Assembly (NCBI GenBank): GCA_964629645.1
Contig: CAZVSU010000056.1
Span: forward strand, 1 to 17,112
Length of the DNA stretch: 17,112 nucleotides
From: JAAKFL01 sp964629645
Lineage (GTDB): Bacteria > Chlamydiota > Chlamydiia > Chlamydiales > SLFE01
Direction of reading: 5' to 3'
In this document: piece after piece, positions 1 through 6,786 of the stretch
Numbering within the stretch: position 1 is the stretch's first letter
Layout of the letters: every line of letters starts with the position of its first letter
Translations under genes and position numbers: made by a program
Notes under the pieces: generated by a model
The model's database searches: none
Seen by the model: only the letters and a program-made list of their open reading frames with translations
What the model was told of the DNA's origin: nothing

Positions 1-12
1 TTCGCCTTACAT

Positions 13-47
13 CCCCTTCATGAATGAAGGGGTCTTTCGGCGAAAGA
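13..47. repeat. Two tandem perfect hairpins downstream of asd
   Basis: Positions 13-32 form a perfect inverted repeat (CCCCTTCA / TGAAGGGG, 4-base loop TGAA). Positions 33-47 immediately form a second (TCTTTC / GAAAGA, loop GGC). Bases 1-6 (TTCGCC) can also pair with 39-44 (GGCGAA), enclosing the first hairpin in an alternative fold. With the hairpin at 55-70 this makes three stem-loops in 70 bases behind asd. They may stabilise the 3' end of the asd transcript or act as a terminator for a gene beyond the left edge. No long U-run follows on either strand, so neither role is proven. Confidence 0.5.
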
Positions 48-51
48 TGAT

Positions 52-70
52 AAAACGCCGCCTTAGGCGT
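52..70 (-). terminator. Probable intrinsic terminator of the ssb-pepA-asd run
   Basis: Read on the minus strand, the last base of the asd stop codon begins a GC-rich stem: ACGCC (70-66) can pair with GGCGT (59-55), or CGCC (69-66) with GGCG (62-59) around a 3-base loop. A short U-tract TTTT (55-52) follows. The stem is short, so termination may be partial. Its placement right at the stop codon suits the end of an operon. Confidence 0.55.
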
Positions 71-1143
71 CACCAGTAAATGTAACCCTGTTTAACGAGA
101 AGTTCTGCATTTAATATGGCGCAGCCCGCAGCGCCTCTTACTGTGTTGTGAGACAGTACGGAAAATTTCCAGCCGAAATTTGAACATTCGCGAAGCCGCC
201 CGACGCTCACGGCCATCCCTTTTTCGATATCCCGCTGCTTTTTAGGTTGTGGATAATGATCTTCGTGAAAGTAATGGATGGGAAATTGAGGGGCAGAAGG
301 GAGCTGCAATCCTTGAGGCTCGCCCTTAAAGTTACGCCACAAATCAATGATGTCTTGTTTGGCCGCTTTGCTGCGAAGTTTAACTGAAATATTTTCAAGG
401 TGGCCGTCCGATATGGGAACGCGATTGCATTGGGCACTAATCGTAAAGTCAGCGGGCGTTACTTGTTTATCTTTTAAATCGCCTAAGAGTTTTTTTGGCT
501 CTTGCTCGATTTTCTCTTCTTCATCTGCGATGTAGGGAATGATGTTGTCTTCGATGTCGAGCGCAAGGCCCTTTTGTCCTCCCGCCCCGGAAACTGCCTG
601 CATTGTCGCCACTTGAACCGCTTCGATTCCGTACTGGTCGTGCAGGGGCTTAAGCGCCATTGCGAGCGCGATCACGGCGCAGTTGGGGTTCGTCACAATA
701 AACCCGTGCTCGTGGAATTTTTGCGCTTCAATAAGTTGAAAATGACGATTATTCACCTCCGGTATCACTAGGGGCACCTCAGGATCCATACGGTGATTCT
801 TCGCGTTGGAGATAACAGGAAAGCCTGCTTTTGCAAACGTCTCTTCGATCTCCCCAGCAACCGAGGAGTCGAGGGCTGAAAAAGCCAATGTCGCATCCAT
901 TGGAGGGGCGCATTTTTCTATCCGGAGCTTAGCCACGCTTTCTGGAATCGGCGTCTTCATTTGCCAATCCACAACGTCTTCGTAAATCTTTCCGACCGAA
1001 TTTTCTGAAGCAGCCACAACCTCGATATTGAACCAGGGATGATGATCCAAGAGTTGAATAAACTTTTGTCCCACAAGACCTGTCGCACCTAAAACGACAA
1101 CCGGAATTTTCTTCCGGTAGTAAAATTCGATATTCATAGTCAT
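70..1143 (-). CDS. asd: Aspartate-semialdehyde dehydrogenase
   Basis: NADPH-dependent enzyme that reduces aspartyl phosphate to aspartate semialdehyde, the branch-point precursor of lysine, diaminopimelate, threonine and methionine; cytosolic. The 357-residue product has the N-terminal dinucleotide-binding motif GATGLVGQKF (about 19-28). The catalytic cysteine is C155 in NPNCAV, close to C156 of yeast Hom2, and the substrate histidine is H248 in SDGHLENI. The C-terminal segment HNTVRGAAGCAILNAELL is typical of the archaeal/fungal-type family, to which length also fits. The ATG at 1143 overlaps the pepA stop as ATGA. An AGGAG at 1150-1154 lies six bases before it, which favours this start over the second ATG two codons later. 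In Chlamydia, as I recall, asd sits with dapB, lysC and dapA; here it follows pepA and no other dap gene is visible, though lysC could lie beyond the left edge. Diaminopimelate for peptidoglycan is its likely use. Confidence 0.95.
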   Translation of the reverse strand: MTMNIEFYYRKKIPVVVLGATGLVGQKFIQLLDHHPWFNIEVVAASENSVGKIYEDVVDWQMKTPIPESVAKLRIEKCAPPMDATLAFSALDSSVAGEIEETFAKAGFPVISNAKNHRMDPEVPLVIPEVNNRHFQLIEAQKFHEHGFIVTNPNCAVIALAMALKPLHDQYGIEAVQVATMQAVSGAGGQKGLALDIEDNIIPYIADEEEKIEQEPKKLLGDLKDKQVTPADFTISAQCNRVPISDGHLENISVKLRSKAAKQDIIDLWRNFKGEPQGLQLPSAPQFPIHYFHEDHYPQPKKQRDIEKGMAVSVGRLRECSNFGWKFSVLSHNTVRGAAGCAILNAELLVKQGYIYW

Positions 1144-2645
1144 GAGGCGCTCCTGTTTTCAAAATACTCCATCATCAAACGGACGCCAACGCCTGTTGCG
1201 TACTTAGGGATGTAATCGCGGCGGCTGGGAATGGATGCCGTTCCGGCAATATCTAAATGAGCCCAAGGCACATCATCGATAAACTCCCTTAGAAAAAGCG
1301 CTGCCTTAATCGAGCCGGCTTCTCTTCCTCCCACGTTTTTTATGTCGGCAATGTCGGAGTGTAATTCCGATAAATAGGCGTCAACAAGGGGCAAGCGGCA
1401 CACGCGCTCGTATGTCTTTTCCCCTGCCAAAATGAGGTCTTCGGCGAGTTTGTCGTCTGTTGCCATTAAACCGCTGACGTGATGACCAAGGGCGACGACC
1501 ACCGCGCCTGTCAATGTGGCGAAATCGATGAGGCGATCGGGCTTATACCTTTTACATGCGTATGAGAGAGCGTCTGCCAATATTAGGCGCCCTTCTGCAT
1601 CCGTATTGCCGATTTCAACGCTCTTTCCTGAAAAACTTTTGTAAACATCGCCAGGCTTGTAGCTCTTTGCGCCGATCGCATTTTCCGCTGTTGGAATGAC
1701 AACAGTAAAATTGGCTTTTAACTTTGTCGTTGCCGCCGCTAAAAGAAGACCAAGGCATGCTCCCGCCCCCGCCATATCGCGTTTCATTGTGATCATATTG
1801 GATTTTTTATCGAGCCCCCCGGTGTCGTAGGTGACCCCCTTACCCACGACAACTGTATGGTCTTTAGAGCTTCTGTCTCCCTTATAGCGGCAGACGATCA
1901 GCGCCGGCTCATGCGCTGCGCCGCGCCCGACAGCGAGCAAAAGGCCGAGTCCTTCTTCTTGAAGGCTTTTTTTATTCAGAATGGACGTATGAATTGACGA
2001 AAATTGATCGCCAAGCGCCCTCGACACGTCGATCAAATATTGAGGGGTGACATCATCGGCATTTTGATTCACCAGGTCTTGCGTGAGAGTCACGCCGCGG
2101 ACAATGCCCCTGACCTTCTCCAACCCCTTGACAGCCTCTGGAGTCGGGCCAACCAAGGTAAAATATTTGATCTTGGATTTTTTCGACTTTTCCTGAGCGT
2201 AATCTTCAAATTGGTAATCGGCGAGTAAAAGCCCTTCAGAGACGCCCCTCAAAAGATCATCCTCGTCTAAAAACGAGGTCTGAGGAACCGAAACGTTCAC
2301 TGTGGCGACATTTTTTTTCGAAATCGACTGAAGGGCGTGTCCGAAGGCGCTTCGGATCGCTTCGATATCGACTTTCTTTTCTTCACCGAGGCCCACGATG
2401 ATGATCCGGGACTCTTTTTGTCCTGAAGGAAAGACATGAAGACACTCGTTTTTCGAAGCGGAAAACTCATCGCTCTTCATAGGATGGCGAAGAGTCGTTC
2501 CCAGTTTCCCGATTGAAGCGCCAAATTCGACTTTTTTTCCCCCCTTCCAAACAGGAATGATCAAGGCATCAGCTTTAGGCCTTGCAGAAAATGAGGCGGC
2601 GTGGCGAAAAGCTGGGGGGGTTGTTTCAAACTCTTTTGGCTTCAC
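1140..2645 (-). CDS. pepA: Leucyl (cytosol) aminopeptidase, M17 family
   Basis: Two-metal aminopeptidase that removes N-terminal residues from peptides; cytosolic and usually hexameric. The 501-residue product keeps every metal and catalytic residue of E. coli PepA by position: K269 and D274 (GKGVTYDTGG), K281, D290, then D349, E351 and R353 in NTDAEGRL. The loop between K281 and D290 is two residues shorter than in E. coli. The N-terminal third (about 1-180) is the more variable macro-like domain. The start is GTG at 2645, with GAGGG about seven bases upstream and only ten bases after the ssb stop. No better ATG lies nearby. Some PepA proteins also bind DNA as regulators, but nothing here shows that. 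The stop overlaps the asd start by four bases, so asd translation is probably coupled to pepA. Order ssb then pepA matches Chlamydia CT044-CT045 as remembered. Confidence 0.95.
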   Translation of the reverse strand: MKPKEFETTPPAFRHAASFSARPKADALIIPVWKGGKKVEFGASIGKLGTTLRHPMKSDEFSASKNECLHVFPSGQKESRIIIVGLGEEKKVDIEAIRSAFGHALQSISKKNVATVNVSVPQTSFLDEDDLLRGVSEGLLLADYQFEDYAQEKSKKSKIKYFTLVGPTPEAVKGLEKVRGIVRGVTLTQDLVNQNADDVTPQYLIDVSRALGDQFSSIHTSILNKKSLQEEGLGLLLAVGRGAAHEPALIVCRYKGDRSSKDHTVVVGKGVTYDTGGLDKKSNMITMKRDMAGAGACLGLLLAAATTKLKANFTVVIPTAENAIGAKSYKPGDVYKSFSGKSVEIGNTDAEGRLILADALSYACKRYKPDRLIDFATLTGAVVVALGHHVSGLMATDDKLAEDLILAGEKTYERVCRLPLVDAYLSELHSDIADIKNVGGREAGSIKAALFLREFIDDVPWAHLDIAGTASIPSRRDYIPKYATGVGVRLMMEYFENRSAS

Positions 2646-2655
2646 CTAATACCCT

Positions 2656-3117
2656 CTAGAAAGGAAGATCATCGTCTTGGTCTTGGACCCCGCCCGCATG
2701 AGCTGGCGCTTGTCCTCTTTCGGGAGCACCTGGAAACTGATAGCTTTGGGCGGAGGAAGATCCCTGATCGTAGGGCGATGATTGAGACTGTTCATCTTGC
2801 TGTCCTTTCCCGATTTTAGGAAACTCGATGCTGACAGCATCCACATCAAGAGCAGTTTTTGGCTGCCCGTCGCGGTCTGAGTAAATACGGGGCGGCTTCA
2901 AATTGCCGGTCACAAAGACGGCCGATCCTTTTTTTAAATGAGGCATAATTTTGTCGAACTGGCTGCCCCAGCAAGAGACACTGTACCAAATCGTCGTATC
3001 GCCACCCTTTTGCCAAACATTGACCGCTAATCTCAAGTTCGTCACTTTTGTTCCGTCCGGCATGACGCGTTGGTCAGGGTCCGCACCCAAATGTCCTGCG
3101 AGAATAATCTTATTCAT
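2656..3117 (-). CDS. ssb: Single-stranded DNA-binding protein
   Basis: Coats single-stranded DNA in replication, recombination and repair and recruits partners through its C-terminal tip. The 153-residue product has an OB fold over about residues 1-105, starting MNKIILAGHLGADPD and including the aromatic/charged W-Y-S-V-S-C-W segment. A flexible Gln/Ser/Gly/Pro-rich linker follows. The tip is DQDDDLPF, the classical acidic partner-binding end. The ATG at 3117 has AGGA six bases upstream and puts the family signature at residue 1. A GTG twelve codons further out (3153) is in frame but adds residues that do not look like SSB. First gene of the minus-strand run with pepA and asd. It diverges from the coiled-coil gene at 3205 across an 87-base gap. 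Confidence 0.96.
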   Translation of the reverse strand: MNKIILAGHLGADPDQRVMPDGTKVTNLRLAVNVWQKGGDTTIWYSVSCWGSQFDKIMPHLKKGSAVFVTGNLKPPRIYSDRDGQPKTALDVDAVSIEFPKIGKGQQDEQSQSSPYDQGSSSAQSYQFPGAPERGQAPAHAGGVQDQDDDLPF

Positions 3118-3146
3118 AAAAAATCCTAGATGTTGCGGGTTAACTG

Positions 3147-3176
3147 TTGACACCTATGTTGCCCTTAAGCCACTAT
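3147..3176 (+). promoter_or_regulatory. Possible promoter for the coiled-coil gene
   Basis: The 87-base gap between divergent ssb and the gene at 3205 contains an exact TTGACA at 3147-3152 on the plus strand. The best -10-like box at 18-base spacing is CACTAT (3171-3176), a weak match, followed by a T-run. The -35 box is therefore convincing and the -10 box is not. I could not find a convincing ssb promoter on the opposite strand. Confidence 0.3.
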
Positions 3177-3204
3177 TTTTATCAAGAGCCAAGGGACTTT
3201 AATC

Positions 3205-3993
3205 GTGCCTCAAGACGACCCTCAATCAAAAGCCTCGACCCTCCAGAAACAATTACAGGAATCCAAGGGCCTAAAAGAAGAGCAGCAGCGCCTAACCGAG
3301 CTCAGAGCGCGTCTCTCCTCTGAAATCGCAAACCTCGAAAACGGCATCCATCACTCCCACTACAAACCTCAAGACGTCGAACCCAAAAAACGCCTGCTTG
3401 AAGAGTGTCAAAGAAAATGCCGCGAAATCGACCACCGCCTCGACGAGCTTGAAGAGTGGACAGACGAACAAGAAAATGAGACCAGAGAGCGGCTCAAACA
3501 TCTTATTTTGGCCCGCCGCCCCGAGCTATCCGCCGATTATAGCGCTCTCGAGGGAGATATTCAAATCCAAAAGGGCCGCCTTATGCACTTACAGAGATTG
3601 AAGCGCCATCTCAGTCTCATCATTGAGGCGATCGAAGTCATGGTGAAAAAAAGAGCGGAAGTCAAAAGACGGAGCGTCTTGAGCTATATTGTGGGACCAA
3701 GTCCCAATCATGTGATCGGCATCTGTATGAGCGAAATCATAAAAGCGATTGAGACCTGTCTTGCCGACAAACCGGATTCGGAAGAGCTATGCGAGGCTCT
3801 TAGCGACCTGGCCGTCCACTGCAAGAGCCGCTGGGGCTTCAAGACCATTGATAGGATTTTCGCTCCGTCAAAAGAAAAGCTCTGCGCATTTTTAAACGCG
3901 ACTCAAGAAGCGCAATGCAGGGCTGAAGACTCTCTCGCGGCGGCGCTAAAAAAACGCGACGATTGGCTAGAAAGACACTCTCAACAAATTTGA
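3205..3993 (+). CDS. Hypothetical coiled-coil protein, cysteine-rich
   Basis: I do not recognise this 262-residue protein. Residues about 8-105 are dense in Glu, Lys, Arg, Gln and Leu with heptad-like spacing, so a long alpha-helical coiled coil is likely. A second helical stretch runs from about 115 to 155 and ends in the basic patch KKRAEVKRRS. The C-terminal part (about 160-260) looks globular and helical. It carries six of the eight cysteines, unusual for a soluble bacterial protein of this size. There is no signal peptide or membrane segment. The start is GTG at 3205 with AAGGGA nine to ten bases upstream. The gene interrupts, in opposite orientation, a block (slc1-ssb) that is adjacent in Chlamydia trachomatis as I recall, so it may be a lineage-specific insertion. 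A type III secretion substrate is possible given the chaperone gene next door, but that is inference from position only. Confidence 0.8.
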   Translation: MPQDDPQSKASTLQKQLQESKGLKEEQQRLTELRARLSSEIANLENGIHHSHYKPQDVEPKKRLLEECQRKCREIDHRLDELEEWTDEQENETRERLKHLILARRPELSADYSALEGDIQIQKGRLMHLQRLKRHLSLIIEAIEVMVKKRAEVKRRSVLSYIVGPSPNHVIGICMSEIIKAIETCLADKPDSEELCEALSDLAVHCKSRWGFKTIDRIFAPSKEKLCAFLNATQEAQCRAEDSLAAALKKRDDWLERHSQQI

Positions 3994-4007
3994 GCCTTGT
4001 TAATGGA

Positions 4008-4057
4008 AAAGCAAGCCTCTCTAGAAAAAGTCATTCTTTTCTAAGGACACTTGCTTT
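4008..4057. terminator. Nested inverted repeat, probable bidirectional terminator
   Basis: Between the convergent genes at 3205-3993 (plus) and 4090-4626 (minus), AAAGCAAG (4008-4015) pairs exactly with CTTGCTTT (4050-4057). Inside it TAGAAAA (4022-4028) pairs with TTTTCTA (4037-4043). On the plus strand the outer stem ends in CTTT; on the minus strand it ends in CTTTTCC. The U-tracts are short on both sides. Position between two gene ends supports a shared stop for both transcripts. Confidence 0.5.
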
Positions 4058-4089
4058 GTCGCGCAAACGAACGAGCGCACCCTAGGCCA

Positions 4090-4626
4090 TTAAATTTTGA
4101 TCATACCTGGCCCAGCGCCGGAATCTTTCTCTTTGGGTTTGGGCTTGTCGCTTGTCTCACTGCCGTCCGGCCTACGGAACGTTTCGGACTCTCTAGCGCG
4201 GTCGTAACGTCCTTCGTGAATGTCGCGGCAAATCTTACGCCACTTTTCTACAGTTTCGACATAGAGGGGAGCAAAAGCACGGAGAGCTGAAGAGACGGCA
4301 TATTCCATATCAAGCGTGCAGTGAACCAAAATCAGTTCTTCTTTAACAGCAACACCGCAGCCGCCGCCGGCCATCTGTCCGCCAAGCATAGACCCTTCGA
4401 GCAGACGTTCATACAGCTGAAGGCGTGTCTTGTCATCTGAAGGGAGACCGTCTAAAAGCGGAGAGTAAAGATACAGCCGCTTTGAGTTGGGTTCGTAGGT
4501 AATATGAAGAGAAAATTCGTCATCAATACCAAGGATACAGGTGTTATTTTCGTCGAACTCCAGACCTTCAAGCCCAAGTTCTTTACCGAACTCCTGCAAG
4601 TTGCTTTTTGCATTTTCTAAGGACAT
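4090..4626 (-). CDS. slc1: Type III secretion chaperone, Slc1 (CT043) homologue
   Basis: Small CesT/SycE-like chaperone. In Chlamydia trachomatis Slc1 binds early effectors such as TarP in the cytoplasm and readies them for the secretion machine. From memory this 178-residue protein aligns with CT043 almost throughout: an N-terminal helix (NAKSNLQEFGKELGL), then FDENNTCIL and DEFSLHITYE, then PLLDGLP. Next is the near-identical block LLEGSMLGGQMAGGGCGVAVK, and a late ETVEKWRKIC helix. The tail after about residue 145 is charged, rich in Lys, Glu, Asp and Pro, and longer than I recall for Chlamydia. The ATG at 4626 has a full AGGAGG five bases upstream (4632-4637), the strongest ribosome site in the window. 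It is transcribed away from glgX, with a perfect TATAAT on its strand at 4729-4734. Finding this gene implies a complete type III system elsewhere in the genome. Confidence 0.92.
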   Translation of the reverse strand: MSLENAKSNLQEFGKELGLEGLEFDENNTCILGIDDEFSLHITYEPNSKRLYLYSPLLDGLPSDDKTRLQLYERLLEGSMLGGQMAGGGCGVAVKEELILVHCTLDMEYAVSSALRAFAPLYVETVEKWRKICRDIHEGRYDRARESETFRRPDGSETSDKPKPKEKDSGAGPGMIKI

Positions 4627-4680
4627 TTACGCCTCCTGAAATCGTTAATTCTTACTGATGTGATAGCCCAATTTGCCATT

Positions 4681-4701
4681 TGCTTGACTAAACTTCAAGC
4701 A
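4681..4701. repeat. Perfect 7-bp-arm inverted repeat in the slc1/glgX promoter region
   Basis: TGCTTGA (4681-4687) and TCAAGCA (4695-4701) are exact reverse complements around a 7-base spacer. The element lies in the 149-base gap between divergent slc1 and glgX, 27 bases downstream of the predicted slc1 -10 box. It is well placed to be an operator for a dimeric regulator or a hairpin in the slc1 leader RNA. No terminator-like U-tract follows it. Confidence 0.4.
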
Positions 4702-4728
4702 TAATCGAACTCTCACCCTTTTTTTCTC

Positions 4729-4758
4729 ATTATAGGACTTTTGACTATTAAAGACCAA
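4729..4758 (-). promoter_or_regulatory. Candidate slc1 promoter
   Basis: On the minus strand TTGGTC (4758-4753), an 18-base spacer and an exact TATAAT (4734-4729) form a sigma70/sigma66-like promoter. The predicted start of transcription is near 4722, giving a leader of about 95 bases before the slc1 ATG. The -10 box is perfect; the -35 box shares only TTG and is weak. Confidence 0.5.
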
Positions 4759-4769
4759 TATCCTATCAA
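4741..4769 (+). promoter_or_regulatory. Candidate glgX promoter overlapping the slc1 promoter
   Basis: TTGACT (4741-4746), a 17-base spacer and TATCAA (4764-4769) match sigma70/sigma66 boxes at 5/6 and 4/6. Transcription would start near 4776, exactly at the probable glgX ATG, which would make the message leaderless. The boxes overlap those proposed for slc1 on the other strand, so the two promoters may compete. Only the spacing and hexamers support this. Confidence 0.4.
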
Positions 4770-4775
4770 GTGATT

Positions 4776-6722
4776 ATGGAGATTTCTAACATTTTGAAAG
4801 TCAGCAGCGGCCGCCCGGCCCCTCTTGGCCCCTTCGCTCTCGGTGACTGCGTGAATTTTTCTCTCTATGCACCACAGGCCCAATCGGTTAAAATTGTGCT
4901 ATGGGAAGAAAACGAGCGATCAGGGCTTTTGCGGCCCGGGGCTCAAATCGTATTGGACTCCGAGCGCAATCGCACAGGAGATACATGGCATATTGAAATA
5001 GACGGCCTCCCCCAAAACGTCTTCTATCATTATCAAACAGACAAAGAATCAGCTATTTTGGATCCTTACTGCCCTGAAATCTGGAGCGGAGGCGCATGGA
5101 GAGAAATCAACACCCTTGCAGACGATCAGCCTACTCATTACTTTCCCTTAAATTTGCTGCGCCGCTCTTTTAAACGGGAGCATCCCCCGCCCGCGCCGAA
5201 GATACCTCTTAGGGATCTCATCATTTACGAGATGCATGTCAGGGGCCTGACGCAGCATCGCTCTTCAAAGGTGGAGCACCCGGGGACGTACCTAGGTGTC
5301 ATCGAAAAGCTGCCAGACATCAAAGAGATGGGGTTCAACGCCATTGAGCTTCTTCCGGTTCAAGAGTTTTATGAGCTGAGCCGCTTCGAATCGCTCATTG
5401 CGACGCGTTCAGAGCTGATTAATTACTGGGGCTACTCCCCTGTTAGTTTTTTTGCCCCCATGAATCGATATGCCTTTTCCAACAAGCCGGGCGCTGCAGC
5501 TGACGAACTCCGCCAACTGGTCCATGCCTGCCACGAATTTAAAGTAGAGGTCATTGTCGATTTTGTGGTGAATCACACAGATGCCCGCCACCCGTGCAGA
5601 CTATTGGATCGAGACAATTATTACATTGTCGATCACAAAGGGCGCGACACAAACGACACAGGGTGCGGCAACACTTTCAGCTGCAACCATCCCATCTCTA
5701 TGGATCTCATCCTCGCTTCCCTGAGACATTGGGTCACTGAATTTGGCATCGACGGATTCCGTTTCGACCTTGCCTCTATTATGACGCGCGGAGAGGACGG
5801 CACTCCCCTTGCCCACCCCCCTCTTATCCATGCGATCAACGCCGACCCAATTTTAAAGGAAATCAAGTTCATGGCAGAAGCCTGGGATGCAGGAGGCCTC
5901 TATCATGTCGGGAGCTTTCCAAATCACGAGGGCAGGTGGGCCGAATGGAACGGCCGCTACCGCGACACCATCAGGAAATTCATCAAGGGATCGCCTTATC
6001 AGAAAGCGGAATTTGCGACGGCAGTTTCAGGCTACGAATCCCTTTACCGTCACCGGAAACCTTTTCACAGCATCAATATGGTCACATGCCACGATGGATT
6101 TTCATTGCATGACCTCGTTGCCTACCAAGACAAACACAATGAGACTAACGGAGAAAATAATCGAGACGGGACAAACGCTCATGACAGCTGGAATTGCGGA
6201 GTGGAGGGGCCGACAGAAGATCCGGGCATCCTCGAGCTTCGCGAGCGTCAGATGAAAAATTTGATCACAGCGCTCTTGATTTCTCAAGGAGTGCCCCTTA
6301 TCAGGATGGGTGATGAAAGAGGGCATTCGCAAAACGGCAACAATAACACGTGGTGCCAGGACAATGAACTGAGCTGGATCGATTGGTCGAAACCATTGAA
6401 CGAATTTTTTCGCGACATGATTCAATTTCGAAAAGGGTGTCAACTCCTGCACCAGGGCCATTTTCTTTCTGACGAAGATGTCGACTGGCATATTGAGAAT
6501 TGGGAAGATGACACCCGCTTTGTGGCTTTTACGTTAAAAGACCATGACAAAGAGCAGCACCTTTTCGTCGCTTTCAACGCTTCCCACGAAAGAAAAGAGC
6601 TCGTCCTGCCAAAACCGCCGCAGCAGTCTCGCTGGACATGCGTTTTAGGCAGCCATCAACACGAAGGGGCCCTTGAGCCGTATTCCTCTGTGATTTTCCA
6701 AGCAAAAAAAATACACCCTTAA
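4776..6722 (+). CDS. glgX: Glycogen debranching enzyme, GH13 isoamylase type
   Basis: Hydrolyses alpha-1,6 branches of glycogen or limit dextrins; chlamydiae make and degrade glycogen. The 648-residue product (from ATG 4776) has an N-terminal CBM48-like beta domain (about 10-110: GPFALGDCVNFSLYAP). A GH13 barrel follows with all four conserved regions: DFVVNHTDA, GFRFDLAS with nucleophile D331, MAEAWD with acid/base E368, and TCHDGFSLHD with transition-state D440. The segment NYWGYSPVSFFAP is typical of GlgX/isoamylases. A small C-terminal beta domain ends near YSSVIFQAKK. An in-frame GTG at 4770 adds only two residues. Neither start has a ribosome binding site, so the exact start is uncertain. 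It neighbours slc1, as CT042 neighbours CT043 in Chlamydia from memory. No other glycogen genes are in the window. Confidence 0.95.
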   Translation: MEISNILKVSSGRPAPLGPFALGDCVNFSLYAPQAQSVKIVLWEENERSGLLRPGAQIVLDSERNRTGDTWHIEIDGLPQNVFYHYQTDKESAILDPYCPEIWSGGAWREINTLADDQPTHYFPLNLLRRSFKREHPPPAPKIPLRDLIIYEMHVRGLTQHRSSKVEHPGTYLGVIEKLPDIKEMGFNAIELLPVQEFYELSRFESLIATRSELINYWGYSPVSFFAPMNRYAFSNKPGAAADELRQLVHACHEFKVEVIVDFVVNHTDARHPCRLLDRDNYYIVDHKGRDTNDTGCGNTFSCNHPISMDLILASLRHWVTEFGIDGFRFDLASIMTRGEDGTPLAHPPLIHAINADPILKEIKFMAEAWDAGGLYHVGSFPNHEGRWAEWNGRYRDTIRKFIKGSPYQKAEFATAVSGYESLYRHRKPFHSINMVTCHDGFSLHDLVAYQDKHNETNGENNRDGTNAHDSWNCGVEGPTEDPGILELRERQMKNLITALLISQGVPLIRMGDERGHSQNGNNNTWCQDNELSWIDWSKPLNEFFRDMIQFRKGCQLLHQGHFLSDEDVDWHIENWEDDTRFVAFTLKDHDKEQHLFVAFNASHERKELVLPKPPQQSRWTCVLGSHQHEGALEPYSSVIFQAKKIHP

Positions 6723-6756
6723 AAAAAAATGCTGGTCGAACGGATCGGGCCCAGCA
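6721..6756 (-). terminator. Intrinsic terminator of hup
   Basis: On the minus strand TGCTGG (6756-6751) pairs with CCAGCA (6735-6730) and is followed directly by nine Ts (6729-6721), a textbook rho-independent terminator 30 bases past the hup stop. The U-tract complement includes the last two bases of the glgX stop codon (6720-6722), so the two convergent genes are packed without spare DNA. On the plus strand the stem lacks a U-run. Confidence 0.85.
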
Positions 6757-6786
6757 CTCAATTCTGTAAAGGATAGAGGCCGCTGC

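Noticed and set aside
3141..3152. Near-palindrome GTTAACTGTTGAC as an operator
   Set aside because: The arms contain a mismatch and overlap the TTGACA box; not distinguishable from chance.
3118..3153. Longer ssb from a GTG at 3153
   Set aside because: The extra twelve residues precede the universal MNKIILAGHLG start, and the AGGA site is positioned for ATG 3117.
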